Shown here: positions 6,750 through 13,709 of the stretch, in pieces
Numbering within the stretch: the first letter of the stretch is position 1
How the letters are laid out: each line of letters opens with the position of its first letter
Origin: a virus
Virus record (IMG/VR): IMGVR_UViG_3300021185_003651
Span: 1-39,323 of that record
Length of the DNA: 39,323 nt
Direction: 5' to 3' (one strand)
Notes under the pieces: generated by a model
Told to the model about the DNA's origin: nothing
The model's database searches: none
Seen by the model: the letters and a program-made list of their open reading frames with translations, nothing else
Position numbers and translations under genes: made by a program

Positions 6750-7487
6750 TTACTTCGCATCATCTAAAATTTGGTCGCGGTACTTTTTGTAAACCGCAAG
6801 CATTTTACTATTGTCGGTTGGCCTGCCCGCCGCTGCCACACCCATAACTGTGTCGGACAATTTTTTTTCTATGGGTGTCTCTATGCCAACTGAAAATTTA
6901 AACTTCCTAGACGAAAGTGGAAGTAGATGCGCCAAAGGCGTACCGGCCTTCAACAGAACAGGTTCATCGCTATTAACCACGCCTTGTATATTTAATTGGC
7001 AATCATTAGCCGGGTTCTGAATACCGGGTAAAACAAAAAAGTCAGTATTGTCTGGGTAAGGAACTGGCCCCCAATATAACTGTACGCCCTCTGGAACAAC
7101 ACAATTCCAGCCTAAAGGTATTTTTATAACAAATGGCATATTGTTAATGTACCTAGGCGCAGGGTGGTTTAATTGCTCAGATGCCGGTGGAAACGCTGGG
7201 TTTGAAAGACATTTTAAACGGCCATTTATGTTTTCCAACTGAATGTCACGATTTAAAACGATATAATAACCACGCGAAGAAATATCTATAATGGCAGGGC
7301 AGCGCCCAGCTAAAGGAACATAACTTAGTTTAGACGCTTTCCTACTTTCTTTAACTTGGTTGGCAAATTGGTTGTGCCATTTAAACTTGTGCGTTTTGGC
7401 TTGAATAATAGGATAAGCTTCTGCGTTCAAAACATCTGACGTAAAAAACCTAATCGTGTTATTTTTCTTTTTGAAAATATTTCGCAT
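6750..7487 (-). CDS. Conserved phage protein of unknown function
   Basis: 245 residues. A central G-R-C-P-A-I-I-D segment and a late P-V-L-L-K-A-G-T-P-L-A-H-L-L-P-L segment recall a protein family I know from marine T4-like phages, in which G-C-M-P-F-L-D and a similar I-P-x-G-T-P-I motif occur; the fold is probably cupin-like beta. No catalytic residues can be named. The start overlaps the upstream gene by 29 bp. It is the last gene of the integrase operon and ends just before attP, a common place for lysogenic-conversion genes (inference). Confidence 0.5.
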   Translation of the reverse strand: MRNIFKKKNNTIRFFTSDVLNAEAYPIIQAKTHKFKWHNQFANQVKESRKASKLSYVPLAGRCPAIIDISSRGYYIVLNRDIQLENINGRLKCLSNPAFPPASEQLNHPAPRYINNMPFVIKIPLGWNCVVPEGVQLYWGPVPYPDNTDFFVLPGIQNPANDCQLNIQGVVNSDEPVLLKAGTPLAHLLPLSSRKFKFSVGIETPIEKKLSDTVMGVAAAGRPTDNSKMLAVYKKYRDQILDDAK

Positions 7488-7653
7488 TTAAAAACTTTGC
7501 TAGTTTGGGCAGCATATTAGACGCTTGCCGAGTTGACACACTGAAAACAAATGGCGGTTCGCCGGTTTTATCTTCGCTTACAATTACCAATTCTAAATCA
7601 CCGTTGGTTGTTCCGCTGTCGCGCAGATACAAAAGCTTTGGCTCCCCGCCCAT
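7459..7653 (-). CDS. Small protein downstream of integrase, unknown function
   Basis: 64 residues if started at the ATG at 7653; the same frame is open up to 7782 inside the integrase gene, but that part is probably integrase shadow. The C-terminal 45 residues look like a real folded segment (E-L-V-I-V-S-E-D-K-T-G, F-V-F-S-V-S-T-R). No Shine-Dalgarno is visible, so translation may be coupled to integrase termination (56-bp overlap). It also overlaps the next gene by 29 bp. Confidence 0.4.
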   Translation of the reverse strand: MGGEPKLLYLRDSGTTNGDLELVIVSEDKTGEPPFVFSVSTRQASNMLPKLAKFLNAKYFQKEK

Positions 7654-8701
7654 TATTTCGTGGAAACTGCGTGGCTTTTGCGGCGGCAAGGCCGCGATTT
7701 TGCGTCCAATGCCCGTATGTTTCCATGATAGTTTTTTCGCTTGTTTGCGTATAGTCTGCGACATCTGAAATAGGTACGCCATCTTCTAACATCCATGTTA
7801 TTGCTGTGTGTTTAAGCATGTGTGGAGTCACGCGCTGGATGCCTGCCCGCTTGCTGGCCAGTTCCAAGGCATAGGAAGCTTTTTTAATCGGCTTACCCAT
7901 ATACTCTACAACATATTCTGTATCGGCGGCCTCTTGGGCCAACCCCAAATAATAAGCCAATTCGCTATCGGGCAACAAAGGTACAATGCCCCGGCGCTTG
8001 TTTGTTTTGGCAACATCTAAATTGCGCATGTCTATGCGGCCTTGTTGGTTGCCGGTGGGCAATACAATCATATCCCACTTAAGCCCCAGTAACGCCCCAT
8101 TGCGTGCCCCAGTGCCTAAAGCAAGCAGCACATATAAATACGTGTGAGCGTGGCACTCCTGTAAAAGTGCGGCGGCCTCATGACGCTCCAAGCGCTTTTC
8201 ACGCGGGCCACTTTCGGGCGGCAGCCATACGCTTGCTGGGTGGTTTAGCAAGCCTTCTTTATGACACAGATTTATAACTGCGCGCAGGGCCACCAATTCG
8301 CGCCGTATGGTTGATGTTTTTATGGGCTTACCAGATTGCCAAGTAACGCCGGTAAACGTCTGTGACTGCCGCTGTGCAAGGTACTCGCGGCAAATGGCGG
8401 GGTTAATGCTCTTGGCAGGCAACCCGCCTAATAGCCGCACAAACTGTCGGCAATAATAGTCTTTCTCTAAATCAATACCCTTGGCTTTGGCATAATATTC
8501 AGTCGCAGCCTTAACGGTTAAAACGGCAGCCAAACTTGTGGCCGCCGTTTCCTGTTCTAAGAATGTTGATAGTGCATGAAGGGCAGACGCATAGTCTTCC
8601 GTTCTGGTGCTGATCCGCTGGCTTCTACCACCCCAGTGTCCGACAATGTAGTATTTGCCATTTCGACTTTCGAGCCGGGGTAACTGCTTTGCTTTTGGCA
8701 T
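7598..8701 (-). CDS. int: Tyrosine recombinase (phage integrase)
   Basis: 367 residues. The N-terminal arm-binding part has Y-Y-I-V-G-H-W, a SAM-like core-binding domain follows, then the catalytic domain: G-T-G-A-R-N-G-A-L-L-G-L with the first Arg, T-P-H-M-L-K-H-T-A-I-T-W for the H-x-x-(R/K)-H box, and T-Y-G-H-W with the nucleophile Tyr. The Arg of H-x-x-R is Lys here, which I believe also occurs in related integrases. The ATG at 8701 has GAGG 7 nt upstream. It would join attP (6589-6651) to a host tRNA-Ser(GCU) gene. It is transcribed together with the putative excisionase. Confidence 0.93.
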   Translation of the reverse strand: MPKAKQLPRLESRNGKYYIVGHWGGRSQRISTRTEDYASALHALSTFLEQETAATSLAAVLTVKAATEYYAKAKGIDLEKDYYCRQFVRLLGGLPAKSINPAICREYLAQRQSQTFTGVTWQSGKPIKTSTIRRELVALRAVINLCHKEGLLNHPASVWLPPESGPREKRLERHEAAALLQECHAHTYLYVLLALGTGARNGALLGLKWDMIVLPTGNQQGRIDMRNLDVAKTNKRRGIVPLLPDSELAYYLGLAQEAADTEYVVEYMGKPIKKASYALELASKRAGIQRVTPHMLKHTAITWMLEDGVPISDVADYTQTSEKTIMETYGHWTQNRGLAAAKATQFPRNNGRGAKAFVSARQRNNQR

Positions 8702-8865
8702 GTGCTATCCTCAATAAAAGCTTGCAACTGATCTTCGCCAATGCGGCGGGATCGTCCAAATGTGCGGTACAATAGCGAACCACGTTGCATTAGGTCATAC
8801 ACTGTGCGCTCACTTACACCGAGTTTTTCCGCAACTTCACGAACTTTAAAATGGGATTTCATCAT
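8557..8865 (-). CDS. Excisionase-like MerR/HTH_17 DNA-binding protein
   Basis: 102 residues from the ATG at 8865 (AGGGAG upstream); a second ATG follows directly. Residues 1-50 form a winged-helix excisionase domain: F-K-V-R-E-V-A-E-K-L-G-V-S-E-R-T-V-Y-D-L-M-Q-R-G then G-R-S-R-R-I-G-E-D-Q-L-Q-A-F-I-E. The remaining 50 residues overlap the start of integrase by 145 bp in another frame and may be only partly meaningful. It overlaps the ssb stop by 20 bp. It probably controls recombination direction. Confidence 0.75.
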   Translation of the reverse strand: MMKSHFKVREVAEKLGVSERTVYDLMQRGSLLYRTFGRSRRIGEDQLQAFIEDSTCQKQSSYPGSKVEMANTTLSDTGVVEASGSAPERKTMRLPFMHYQHS

Positions 8866-9226
8866 CCAAGTCTCCCTCTGATTTGTTATCAGTTTGGCCA
8901 CCTTGTTGCGCGCCATCCCCGCCCTTTGATTTTCCGAAGGCCAGTTCATTAACGCGCAAGCTTAGCGCGCTGCCTTGCGTGCCATCTGGCTTACTCCATG
9001 TGCGCATGCTTAGATCGCCATTAACAAAGACTTGGTTGCCTTTAACCAAGCTAGGCGCAAGCTTTTCACCGCGTGCCCCCCATATCGTGCAATCTATCCA
9101 CATGGTGCTTTGATTGTCACCAAAGCCAGTGTTGCTACCACCACGGAAGCTGGCAAACGATGTGCCATTGTGCTGGCGTACTTCGGCATCTGCAACGATG
9201 CGCATATCACAACTAAAACTATTCAT
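8846..9226 (-). CDS. ssb: Single-stranded DNA-binding protein
   Basis: 126 residues. OB-fold SSB features are visible: F-R-G-G-S-N-T-G-F near residue 28, W-I-D-C-T-I-W-G near 44, G-N-Q-V-F-V-N-G-D-L-S-M-R-T-W near 64, then a Gly/Gln/Asp-rich linker and the classic acidic tip D-D-E-I-P-F, which binds partner proteins. GGAG lies 8 nt before the ATG. The place between the annealing protein and excisionase fits a recombination/replication operon. Confidence 0.9.
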   Translation of the reverse strand: MNSFSCDMRIVADAEVRQHNGTSFASFRGGSNTGFGDNQSTMWIDCTIWGARGEKLAPSLVKGNQVFVNGDLSMRTWSKPDGTQGSALSLRVNELAFGKSKGGDGAQQGGQTDNKSEGDLDDEIPF

Positions 9227-9239
9227 TTATTTTCTCCAA

Positions 9240-10055
9240 TTATCCTAATGCAACTTCTTTAAGTTGGGTTTTTTCTAATGGTTGAGTGTCGCACTGCATT
9301 GTGCTGCAAGCGGGGATGTAGCAATTGTCGTAAACTTTACGGGTTAGGGCATCGACACCATTTGTTCCCGCGAACTGTACACGCACGTTTCTAATTTCAT
9401 TTAAAACTTGCTCTGCATGCTGCGCCTTGCTGGCGCTTTCAAGCGCACCCTTACAGGCGGTTGCCCACGCGGATAAGCTTTCTTTGTTTGGCTTGACCGA
9501 TACAACTTTAGCACCGGGAAAGTTTTCCAAGACAGATTGTACAATCTCACTGTTAGCTGTCTTGTCCCCCACTTCTTTCTCAAGGTTTGGCACAGGTATT
9601 GCCGCATCAAGCTTAGGGCTGCCACCGGCAGGCGCACTTGGCTTGGCTACCTTGGCGTCTTTTTCCGCTTTGATAGCATGCCAATCAGCTTCATCCTCAG
9701 AGTAAGCATCGCCATGTAAGCCAACCAGTTTAAGTATAACTCTATCTTTGGCGCGCTTTTCAGCCATTGCCATGGGGTAAGAGTTTTTATTGTTAAACGG
9801 TGCGGCTTCACCAATAGACCATTCGGTTTTATCGCCAAGGTGGCCAGTAACACAAAGCACGGCTTCCTTTTTAGAAACATCGCATGCAATTACTTGCGGC
9901 GGCTCAAATACAATTTTTTTCTTAGCCGCTACTTTTTCAAGCGCTTTATGCAATAAGACAAAAGTGCCGTGGCAATCCCATCCCGCTTGATCTCGACTAA
10001 GGCCAATTTCCTTAATCACTGTTGCCACGTTTTCGGGCACATTATGCTTAGCCAT
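9240..10055 (-). CDS. Putative single-strand annealing protein (ERF/Rad52-like)
   Basis: 271 residues. The stretch P-M-A-M-A-E-K-R-A-K-D-R-V-I-L-K-L-V-G followed by Y-S-E-D-E-A-D (about residues 93-122) is typical of phage single-strand annealing proteins of the ERF/Sak type. The N-terminal 90 residues look alpha/beta; the C-terminal half is a lower-complexity linker and a helical region. It pairs with the YqaJ exonuclease gene directly upstream (8-bp overlap) and SSB downstream, the usual exonuclease/annealase/SSB set. The exact family is not certain. Confidence 0.65.
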   Translation of the reverse strand: MAKHNVPENVATVIKEIGLSRDQAGWDCHGTFVLLHKALEKVAAKKKIVFEPPQVIACDVSKKEAVLCVTGHLGDKTEWSIGEAAPFNNKNSYPMAMAEKRAKDRVILKLVGLHGDAYSEDEADWHAIKAEKDAKVAKPSAPAGGSPKLDAAIPVPNLEKEVGDKTANSEIVQSVLENFPGAKVVSVKPNKESLSAWATACKGALESASKAQHAEQVLNEIRNVRVQFAGTNGVDALTRKVYDNCYIPACSTMQCDTQPLEKTQLKEVALG

Positions 10056-11040
10056 TGACTAGCTCCTTTATTGTTAATGTTCGTTGGGTTCTTGGTTTGA
10101 CCATGTAAGCTTCAACATCACGCGATGGATATTTAAGCACAAAGCCTTCACAACGTGCCTGCGCAGCATCGCCAACCTTGGCCATAATTTTACTGCGCAA
10201 ACCACGTATCTTTTCGCCAATTTCTTTTTCTTCGGCCTTGGCTATCTTGTATGATGCGCAAATTAACGGAAGCTCATTGTCAGCCGTTAAATCTACTTCA
10301 TCAACAACCGCACGCGGGTGCATGCGCTTAATAGTGCTTTCGGTAGCGGTACTGCTATCCACGGGTGGTGTTTTACCGGCAGCAATATTTTCCCAGAACG
10401 CCACGCATGATCTTTCGATGGCTAGCTGCGTATCAACATGCGCACGGTAGAAATATACATATGGTTGATTGCCACCCACTAGCGCGCCAAGCACGCCCCA
10501 CTCATAGCCCATAACGGCCATATAATGTTGTAGCTGTATAATGTACTGCAACGGCGGTTCATCATCCGTCCACTTTTGGTTATGTATAAGCCCGTCAACA
10601 TTTTTGATTTCAAAAACACCCGGCCCTTCAACATGCCCAAGCGCCTCAAGCACTTTATCGCTGGCATGGGTGAACACCGCATCGGGCGTACTGCCCATCT
10701 TGGCATCACCCTCTTTATACAAATATGTGGATTCAGCATATAGACATGACGAGTCGTCATATCCTAAATCTTCCGCAATACCATCGCGGATAGAGTACTC
10801 TAAGCGGCGGCCCCACTGCATACGGGTGCTGTCGGTAAAGTCAGATGGCGCGCCACCTGTTTTTTCCATGTGTAGGCTGAACTGGCTGCCCCACTGGCTC
10901 TTATTTAAAAGGATAGCGGCCTCGCTGCCGCCGATAAAGCTGCGCCTAATACCAAGCCATTCTTCACGCCCATCGAAGTCGATGGAAGCGGGCAGATAGC
11001 CATCCTTATTTGCAGGAAATTGTTTTACATGATTTGCCAT
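10048..11040 (-). CDS. YqaJ/lambda-exonuclease family recombinase
   Basis: 330 residues. YqaJ motifs are clear: R-E-E-W-L-G-I-R-R near residue 26, F-I-G-G-S-E-A-A-I-L-L-N near 36, M-G-S-T-P-D-A-V with the metal Asp near 118, F-E-I-K-N-V with the E-x-K pair near 143, and Q-L-Q-H-Y-M-A-V-M-G near 170. It would digest one strand of dsDNA ends and hand ssDNA to the annealing protein encoded next. The ATG at 11040 has GAGG 5 nt upstream, and the GAACCCAAC leader is at 11054-11062. Its last codons also contain GAACCCAAC (10083-10091), just before the next gene. Confidence 0.9.
   Translation of the reverse strand: MANHVKQFPANKDGYLPASIDFDGREEWLGIRRSFIGGSEAAILLNKSQWGSQFSLHMEKTGGAPSDFTDSTRMQWGRRLEYSIRDGIAEDLGYDDSSCLYAESTYLYKEGDAKMGSTPDAVFTHASDKVLEALGHVEGPGVFEIKNVDGLIHNQKWTDDEPPLQYIIQLQHYMAVMGYEWGVLGALVGGNQPYVYFYRAHVDTQLAIERSCVAFWENIAAGKTPPVDSSTATESTIKRMHPRAVVDEVDLTADNELPLICASYKIAKAEEKEIGEKIRGLRSKIMAKVGDAAQARCEGFVLKYPSRDVEAYMVKPRTQRTLTIKELVNG
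10083..10091 (-). promoter_or_regulatory. GAACCCAAC element before the annealing-protein gene
   Basis: Inside the end of the YqaJ gene, 28 nt upstream of the ATG at 10055. Together with the next bases it matches the putative small RNA over 11 nt. Confidence 0.4.
10746..10760. promoter_or_regulatory. ATGAC-N5-GTCAT palindrome inside YqaJ
   Basis: ATGACGAGTCGTCAT, same arms and 5-bp spacing as sites at 12995-13009 and 20261-20275. It lies in coding sequence, so it may be chance, or an intragenic operator. Confidence 0.3.
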
Positions 11041-11053
11041 GTTTGCCTCATAT

Positions 11054-11121
11054 GTTGGGTTCTAGTCCACAACATATAAGGCAATATGATTATCTTTGCA
11101 ACTCTTAATGTAGCCATTGGC
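11054..11121 (-). promoter_or_regulatory. Promoter/leader region of the recombination operon
   Basis: Minus-strand -35 TTGCAA (11096-11101), 16-bp spacer and -10 TTATAT (11074-11079) give a start near 11067, just before the GAACCCAAC leader at 11054-11062. An exact GCCAATGGC palindrome lies at 11113-11121, upstream of the -35 and not in the spacer, unlike the other promoters. A decayed family promoter around the palindrome is also possible. Confidence 0.45.
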
Positions 11122-11144
11122 CCGCGAGTTATTGCAATCGTGTG

Positions 11145-11759
11145 CTATACAACCTGTTCAGTTACTTTTAAATCAGTATTGCGTTGCACCCATGCAATAG
11201 GCCGCGCAAAGCGTATTCTGACATTAGGAACAGGCTCATTGAAATAGCCCACAAGCGTCCAAAGGGTTGGGTCAGTAGTTGCCACCACCCGCCGCAAGTA
11301 GTGCTTGCCATCTTGGGTTTCAACATAGCATTCCACCCCAGCGGTAGCTAAATCGTGCAGGCTTTCTGCATTTCTTTTTACATAAATAATATCGCCACTA
11401 CGGTATTCTGGATAACAAGAATTATCCAAGACCATCACCGCTTCTAACAATTCTTCTGGGTCTGCAAACGGTGGAAGTTCAACTGTTTGCAAGTTGTCAG
11501 CCATTGGCGGCTTAAGTTCAGCATTTTGTAGCAGAGCAATTACTCCTACCCTAATTTTCTTAGCGCTACCAAATGCAAGCCAATATTCATCAACTTTCAA
11601 TATGCCCGACAGAACTTTTAGCTGGTGCAAGTTCGGTTCGTTCTTGGCCCTCTCCCAATGGGCAACGGCACTTTGGCTAACCGATATACGGCTTGCTAAA
11701 TCTGCTTGCGAAAAACGACACGCCATTCGTGCCTCTTTCAAGCGATCCCCTAGTCTCAT
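11145..11759 (-). CDS. CI-like phage repressor (XRE HTH plus S24 peptidase domain)
   Basis: 204 residues from the ATG at 11759, chosen over an upstream TTG because GGAGG lies 9 nt before it. Residues 1-60 are an XRE helix-turn-helix (F-S-Q-A-D-L-A-S-R-I-S-V-S-Q-S-A-V-A-H-W-E). Residues 105-195 are an S24/LexA-type domain with S114 in N-S-C-Y-P-E-Y-R-S-G-D and K152 in G-K-H-Y-L-R-R, spaced as in LexA. A clear Ala-Gly or Cys-Gly cleavage site is not seen in the linker, so SOS self-cleavage is not certain. It is divergent from a Cro-like gene, the classical lysis-lysogeny switch. Confidence 0.85.
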   Translation of the reverse strand: MRLGDRLKEARMACRFSQADLASRISVSQSAVAHWERAKNEPNLHQLKVLSGILKVDEYWLAFGSAKKIRVGVIALLQNAELKPPMADNLQTVELPPFADPEELLEAVMVLDNSCYPEYRSGDIIYVKRNAESLHDLATAGVECYVETQDGKHYLRRVVATTDPTLWTLVGYFNEPVPNVRIRFARPIAWVQRNTDLKVTEQVV

Positions 11760-11787
11760 ATTTATATTCCTCCAAGTCAAGTAAGTA

Positions 11788-11802
11788 ATGACAAAAAGTA
11801 AT
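11788..11802. promoter_or_regulatory. Candidate CI/Cro operator
   Basis: ATGACAAAAAGTAAT, 28 bp before the cI start; two bases off the ATGAC-N5-GTCAT palindrome found at 10746, 12995 and 20261. It lies where cI transcription should start. The promoter elements of cI and cro themselves are not clear to me. Confidence 0.35.
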
Positions 11803-11894
11803 TAGTTTGATAGTGGTTTAGTATTAGCTGGAAAAGTTAGGCCGGGGATGGGCCAGCGCGACAAGGCGTACACCATGATGAAACAGGAACACCA

Positions 11895-11954
11895 ATGCAG
11901 CAGTTTATTATGACGGAAACAAACCATTTGCCGAAAGAAAATAACACATTATGA
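11895..11954 (+). CDS. Possible 19-residue leader peptide upstream of cro
   Basis: Starts ATG CAG CAG with AGGAACACCA upstream and ends in TGA that overlaps the cro ATG (ATGA). Translational coupling to cro is plausible. The rest of the cI-cro gap (11803-11894) shows no other feature I can support. Too short for coding statistics. Confidence 0.25.
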   Translation: MQQFIMTETNHLPKENNTL

Positions 11955-12166
11955 ATTTTAGAAAACTCATCGAGACATTTAAAAGCCAGAAGCAACTGGC
12001 GGATATTCTGGGAATTAATTATTCCACCGTCAGTCAATGGAAAAGAAGAGGCAGGATTCCCGCCTACAGAATATCGCAAATTCTGGACATTGCCGCTACT
12101 GAGAAGCTGCAACTCACCGCTGATGATTTTTTTACATCCGAAAACCATAACCACATTCAATCATAA
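11951..12166 (+). CDS. Cro-like (YdaS-type) HTH regulator
   Basis: 71 residues with one helix-turn-helix: Q-K-Q-L-A-D-I-L-G-I-N-Y-S-T-V-S-Q-W-K at about residues 13-31, followed by R-I-P-A-Y-R. Divergent from the CI gene and first in the rightward early operon, so it should be the antirepressing Cro equivalent. No dimerisation motif can be named. Confidence 0.75.
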   Translation: MNFRKLIETFKSQKQLADILGINYSTVSQWKRRGRIPAYRISQILDIAATEKLQLTADDFFTSENHNHIQS

Positions 12167-12200
12167 TTAATTACAATTTGTCAAGTTATACGAGCTAGGT

Positions 12201-12644
12201 GTGGAAGAAAAGAGCAAAAATATAGCATATGTAGTACCAAGCACGCCCGTAGCTAAAGCCCGGCCCCGCACTGTGGGCCTACGCAATGGCAGGGTTAGAA
12301 CATACACGCCAGCTAAAACTGCAAATTACGAAACCCACGCAAAAAAATGCGCAATGATAGCGATGCGCGGTCAGCAAGCACTTGAAGGCCCGGTGCGCTT
12401 TACGTGTGAAATTTATTTACCAATACCAAAATCATGGCCTAAGAAAAAACAAGCTGCCGCTGCGGCAGGCGAAGTTCGGCCAATATCTCGCCCCGACATC
12501 GATAATTACATTAAGGCGCTTCTTGATTCTGCAAACGAAATTGTAGTGCAAGATGACAGCCAAGTTGTGGAGTTGGTTTCGCGTAAATCATACAGCCACA
12601 ATCCCAGAGCAACACTTACATTTGAGGAAATAAAAAATGCGTAA
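12201..12644 (+). CDS. rusA: RusA-family Holliday junction resolvase
   Basis: 147 residues, GTG start. RusA motifs: K-A-R-P-R near the N-terminus, I-S-R-P-D-I-D-N-Y-I-K-A-L-L-D with the catalytic Asp cluster at about residues 94-103, and V-V-Q-D-D-S-Q-V-V-E-L near 114. It would resolve branched DNA during replication or recombination. It overlaps the next gene by 8 bp. Upstream (12167-12200) no clear promoter is visible, so it may be read through from cro. Confidence 0.9.
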   Translation: MEEKSKNIAYVVPSTPVAKARPRTVGLRNGRVRTYTPAKTANYETHAKKCAMIAMRGQQALEGPVRFTCEIYLPIPKSWPKKKQAAAAAGEVRPISRPDIDNYIKALLDSANEIVVQDDSQVVELVSRKSYSHNPRATLTFEEIKNA

Positions 12645-13014
12645 AAAACTACCAGCCCGCCGCCGTGCCGAAAGCTTTAGGATCGACACACCAACACAAC
12701 GGTTTTTATGCACCGCTGGCTTTGACGAAAAATCTGGCGATTTGCAGGAATTGTTTTTTACAGACCGGGCGCGTGTTGGCAGCGGCCTTGATGATGTGTT
12801 GTACGATTTGGGTGTTCTCGCAAGTTTAGCGCTGCAATACGGGGTTGATCGAAGCGATTTGATTAACAGTTTGTGTAAAGATGAAACGGGAAAGGCCGCA
12901 TCTCCTATAGGGCAAGCGCTTGAAAAGGTTGAAGTAATCGAGAAAGAACATAAATCTACTTTACAGATGTTGGCTTCCTTGTATGGTCGGGACGATGACA
13001 AAACGTCATTATAG
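12637..13014 (+). CDS. TSCPD-domain protein
   Basis: 125 residues. The pattern E-S-F-R-I-D, F-D-E-K-S-G-D-L-Q-E-L-F-F, G-S-G-L-D-D-V-L-Y-D-L-G-V-L-A-S-L-A-L-Q-Y-G-V and L-C-K-D-E-T-G-K-A-A-S-P-I-G matches the TSCPD domain found at the C-terminus of B12-dependent ribonucleotide reductases and as stand-alone phage or bacterial proteins. No reductase gene is in the window. The function of the stand-alone form is not known to me; a nucleotide metabolism link is inferred. Confidence 0.6.
   Translation: MRKKLPARRRAESFRIDTPTQRFLCTAGFDEKSGDLQELFFTDRARVGSGLDDVLYDLGVLASLALQYGVDRSDLINSLCKDETGKAASPIGQALEKVEVIEKEHKSTLQMLASLYGRDDDKTSL
12995..13009. promoter_or_regulatory. ATGAC-N5-GTCAT palindrome before the DUF1376 gene
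   Basis: ATGACAAAACGTCAT at the very end of the TSCPD gene, 4 bp before a GAACCCAAC leader. Same arms and spacing as the sites at 10746 and 20261. Confidence 0.35.
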
Positions 13015-13022
13015 AACCCAAC
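13014..13022 (+). promoter_or_regulatory. GAACCCAAC leader of the DUF1376 gene
   Basis: Plus-strand copy of the leader, overlapping the TSCPD stop and followed by GGAG and the ATG at 13033. It shows that the element follows the sense strand of the gene and is not tied to one genome strand. Confidence 0.5.
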
Positions 13023-13032
13023 GGAGCAGCCA

Positions 13033-13698
13033 ATGGCAAGAAACTCAACGGCATATATGCCGCTGTGGGTCGGTGATTATTTAGCCGATACGCAGCACCT
13101 AACTACAGTGGAGCATGGCACGTATTTACTGCTTATAATGCACTACTGGCGCAATGGCCCATTTAGCACAGACAAGCGCAAGATTTGTCGTATAAGTGGC
13201 CAAACGCGATACACTAATTGCTTACCCATCTTAGAAGAGTTCTTTACAGAACAGGGCGGCAAATGGCACCACAAGCGCGTGGATGCCGAACTAGAAAAAG
13301 CTAAAGAATATCAAGACCGTAGATCAATCGCGGGCAAGGCTGGTGCTAAGGCCAGATGGGATAGCAATCGCATAGCAATCGCATACGATAGCCAATCCGA
13401 TGGCAATGGCACTCATAATCATACCAATAAAGATAATAACTATCTCTACATCGGTAGGGTTTTTAGGCTTACCCAAAAATCAATGGATGGATTTAAGAAG
13501 TTTGGCAGCCCAAACCAAATACTCGAACAGGTTAAAAAGGCAGATGCGTATTATGATGCGCGTATAGCCGATGGCCATGAAAAGGATAATTTTAGATTTA
13601 GCAGTACGGCATTCTTTAAGCTAAGTAGTTGGTTAGAAAAATCACATAACCAGCCCCAGCAAGGAAGTGGAAAGCCTCGCGTTAAGTCAGCAATTTAG
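13033..13698 (+). CDS. DUF1376 (YdaU-like) replication-associated protein
   Basis: 221 residues. The N-terminal part is typical of DUF1376: Y-M-P-L-W-V-G-D-Y-L-A-D-T, L-T-x-x-E-H-G-T-Y-L-L-L and Y-W-R-N-G-P. A basic linker (A-G-A-K-A-R-W) and a helical C-terminus of about 70 residues follow. Proteins of this type often sit before phage helicase genes and act like lambda O or helicase loaders (established context). Here it directly precedes the primase-helicase. Confidence 0.75.
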   Translation: MARNSTAYMPLWVGDYLADTQHLTTVEHGTYLLLIMHYWRNGPFSTDKRKICRISGQTRYTNCLPILEEFFTEQGGKWHHKRVDAELEKAKEYQDRRSIAGKAGAKARWDSNRIAIAYDSQSDGNGTHNHTNKDNNYLYIGRVFRLTQKSMDGFKKFGSPNQILEQVKKADAYYDARIADGHEKDNFRFSSTAFFKLSSWLEKSHNQPQQGSGKPRVKSAI

Positions 13699-13709
13699 GA
13701 ATAACCAAA

